From: Stichopus chloronotus
Lineage: Eukaryota; Echinodermata; Holothuroidea; Aspidochirotida; Stichopodidae
Assembly (NCBI GenBank): GCA_021234535.1
Contig: CM037843.1
Location: forward strand, 25,761,911-25,825,910
Direction of reading: 5' to 3'
Length of the DNA: 64,000 nt
Shown piece after piece: positions 63,089 to 64,000 of the stretch. Position 1 is the first letter of the stretch, and each line of letters begins with the position of its first letter. The position numbers and the translations under genes were made by a program. Below the pieces are notes generated by a model. It was not told the DNA's origin, made no database searches, and worked only from the letters and a program-made list of their open reading frames with translations.

Positions 63089-64000
63089 GAATCCATACAA
63101 TCAATATCATATCAGAAAACAAAACTATCTAACAGCCTTGATACTACTGTATGTACAAGAAACAAATTACACACAATTGCTACAGCTGTCTTGTATTTAT
63201 ACTTCGAATATGAGAATTTCTTTCAAATACTTTCTTCTTTCTTTTTTTGTTTCCCTTCAGTTGTGTAAGAAGACAACGAATGACGTAATCATTACACCAC
63301 ATCAAGGCAAGGATTTGCCAAGACCTTAAAAGGTAGAAAAGTGTACAAACTTAATGGTGACCGTGTACATTTACCAAGCTACAAAAGAATAGCTACAAAA
63401 TGAATCTATTTAAAAAAAAATTGAACAAATTTATAAACTGATTGCACAAATAAAGTGCCTTTTTTTCCTCATTCAAAATGACAACCACGACAAATTCCGA
63501 TAGGATGCGGTTCCAACATTCTATCAGCAATTATCGGAAAACTTCCGGGCATTAATGATTCCTCAAGCTGTATTTCTTGAGTGCGTACACTCTAGTAACC
63601 ACTACTGCATGTTCACTTTGACACTTTCAAGATTTGCAAAAGTTTTGACAGAATTGCTGTGACACACTGATTTATTTTCATCAACCTCAAAGCTTCCTTG
63701 GCAAATGGTCAGAACTTTTTTTTGTCTCCATATCCATTTGCAAAAATGTAAAACACATAGTACTGATCATCCAAAAACAGGCAGGATGGATGTTAATTCA
63801 TTGACCAGATTATTTTTATTCTTTTCTTTGGGGGGACACTACTTATGTAGAACAGTCGCATCTCCCTGGTGTCTCCAAGATACTTTACCACCATTCAATG
63901 AAATTACAAACATTACAGTGGATGGGTTTAAATTGTATTATGTGACTCCATCCACTGAGGTATCCAGACTTCCAACCATCATGTAACTAATGAACTTTAG
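63089..64000. other. Right-edge region with a possible terminal exon, otherwise unassigned
   Basis: A strong acceptor-like tract (ttgtttcccttcag, ending 63260) is followed by 22 codons and TAA at 63327-63329 on the plus strand. An AATAAA lies at 63449-63454. Without a recognizable protein or other exons this is only a candidate. An open frame at 63705-63986 has no known domain. Confidence 0.3.

Overview
This is a 64 kb window of animal nuclear DNA. It is A+T-rich, has long introns with GT/AG borders, and is filled with microsatellites, tandem repeats and short DNA-transposon remnants; there is no bacterial-style gene packing. Repeat content (TGACCTTTGACC-type tandem arrays, TTAA-flanked MITE-like elements, many poly-G/C runs, frequent AGGCCTA words) suggests a marine invertebrate, perhaps an echinoderm. 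That placement is an impression, not a proof.

Two protein-coding genes could be read, both on the minus strand. (1) The N-terminal part of an SLC6-family Na+/Cl--dependent transporter is split into three coding exons at 24006-24324, 8408-8539 and 3454-3766. They are separated by introns of about 15.5 kb and 4.6 kb. The exons join in phase to 254 residues, from the start codon through TM1, TM2, TM3 and most of extracellular loop 2. I did not find the next exon between 3453 and the left edge, so the gene probably continues outside the window. (2) A complete five-exon LYPLAL1 (lysophospholipase-like protein 1) gene runs from 58802 down to 52129. It encodes 234 residues with an intact Ser127/Asp182/His214 triad. 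The genes lie in tandem about 28 kb apart, and nothing in the sequence links them functionally.

Layout: 1-3453 is presumed SLC6 intron with a DR1-containing repeat array and a CA microsatellite. 3454-24330 is SLC6 exons 3 to 1; the introns hold two TTAA-flanked MITEs, a near-perfect 485-bp palindrome, a long TA microsatellite and a twin-copy 170-bp repeat. 24331-52128 is intergenic or undetected upstream SLC6 sequence, with several repeat families. 52129-58802 is LYPLAL1, with repeat arrays in its introns. 58803-64000 is intergenic, with a composite repeat, a 60-70 bp tandem array interrupted by a hAT-like MITE, and one possible terminal exon on the plus strand.

The most interesting non-gene signal is a composite repeat family: a shared left arm, a tandem core of about 138 bp units carrying the nuclear-receptor DR1 motif TGACCTTTGACC, a CA-rich microsatellite and a shared right arm. 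It occurs at several places, always in the same orientation, and its layout recalls Helitron-type non-autonomous elements. No new gene system was found. Most long open frames in the window look like chance ORFs in non-coding DNA.
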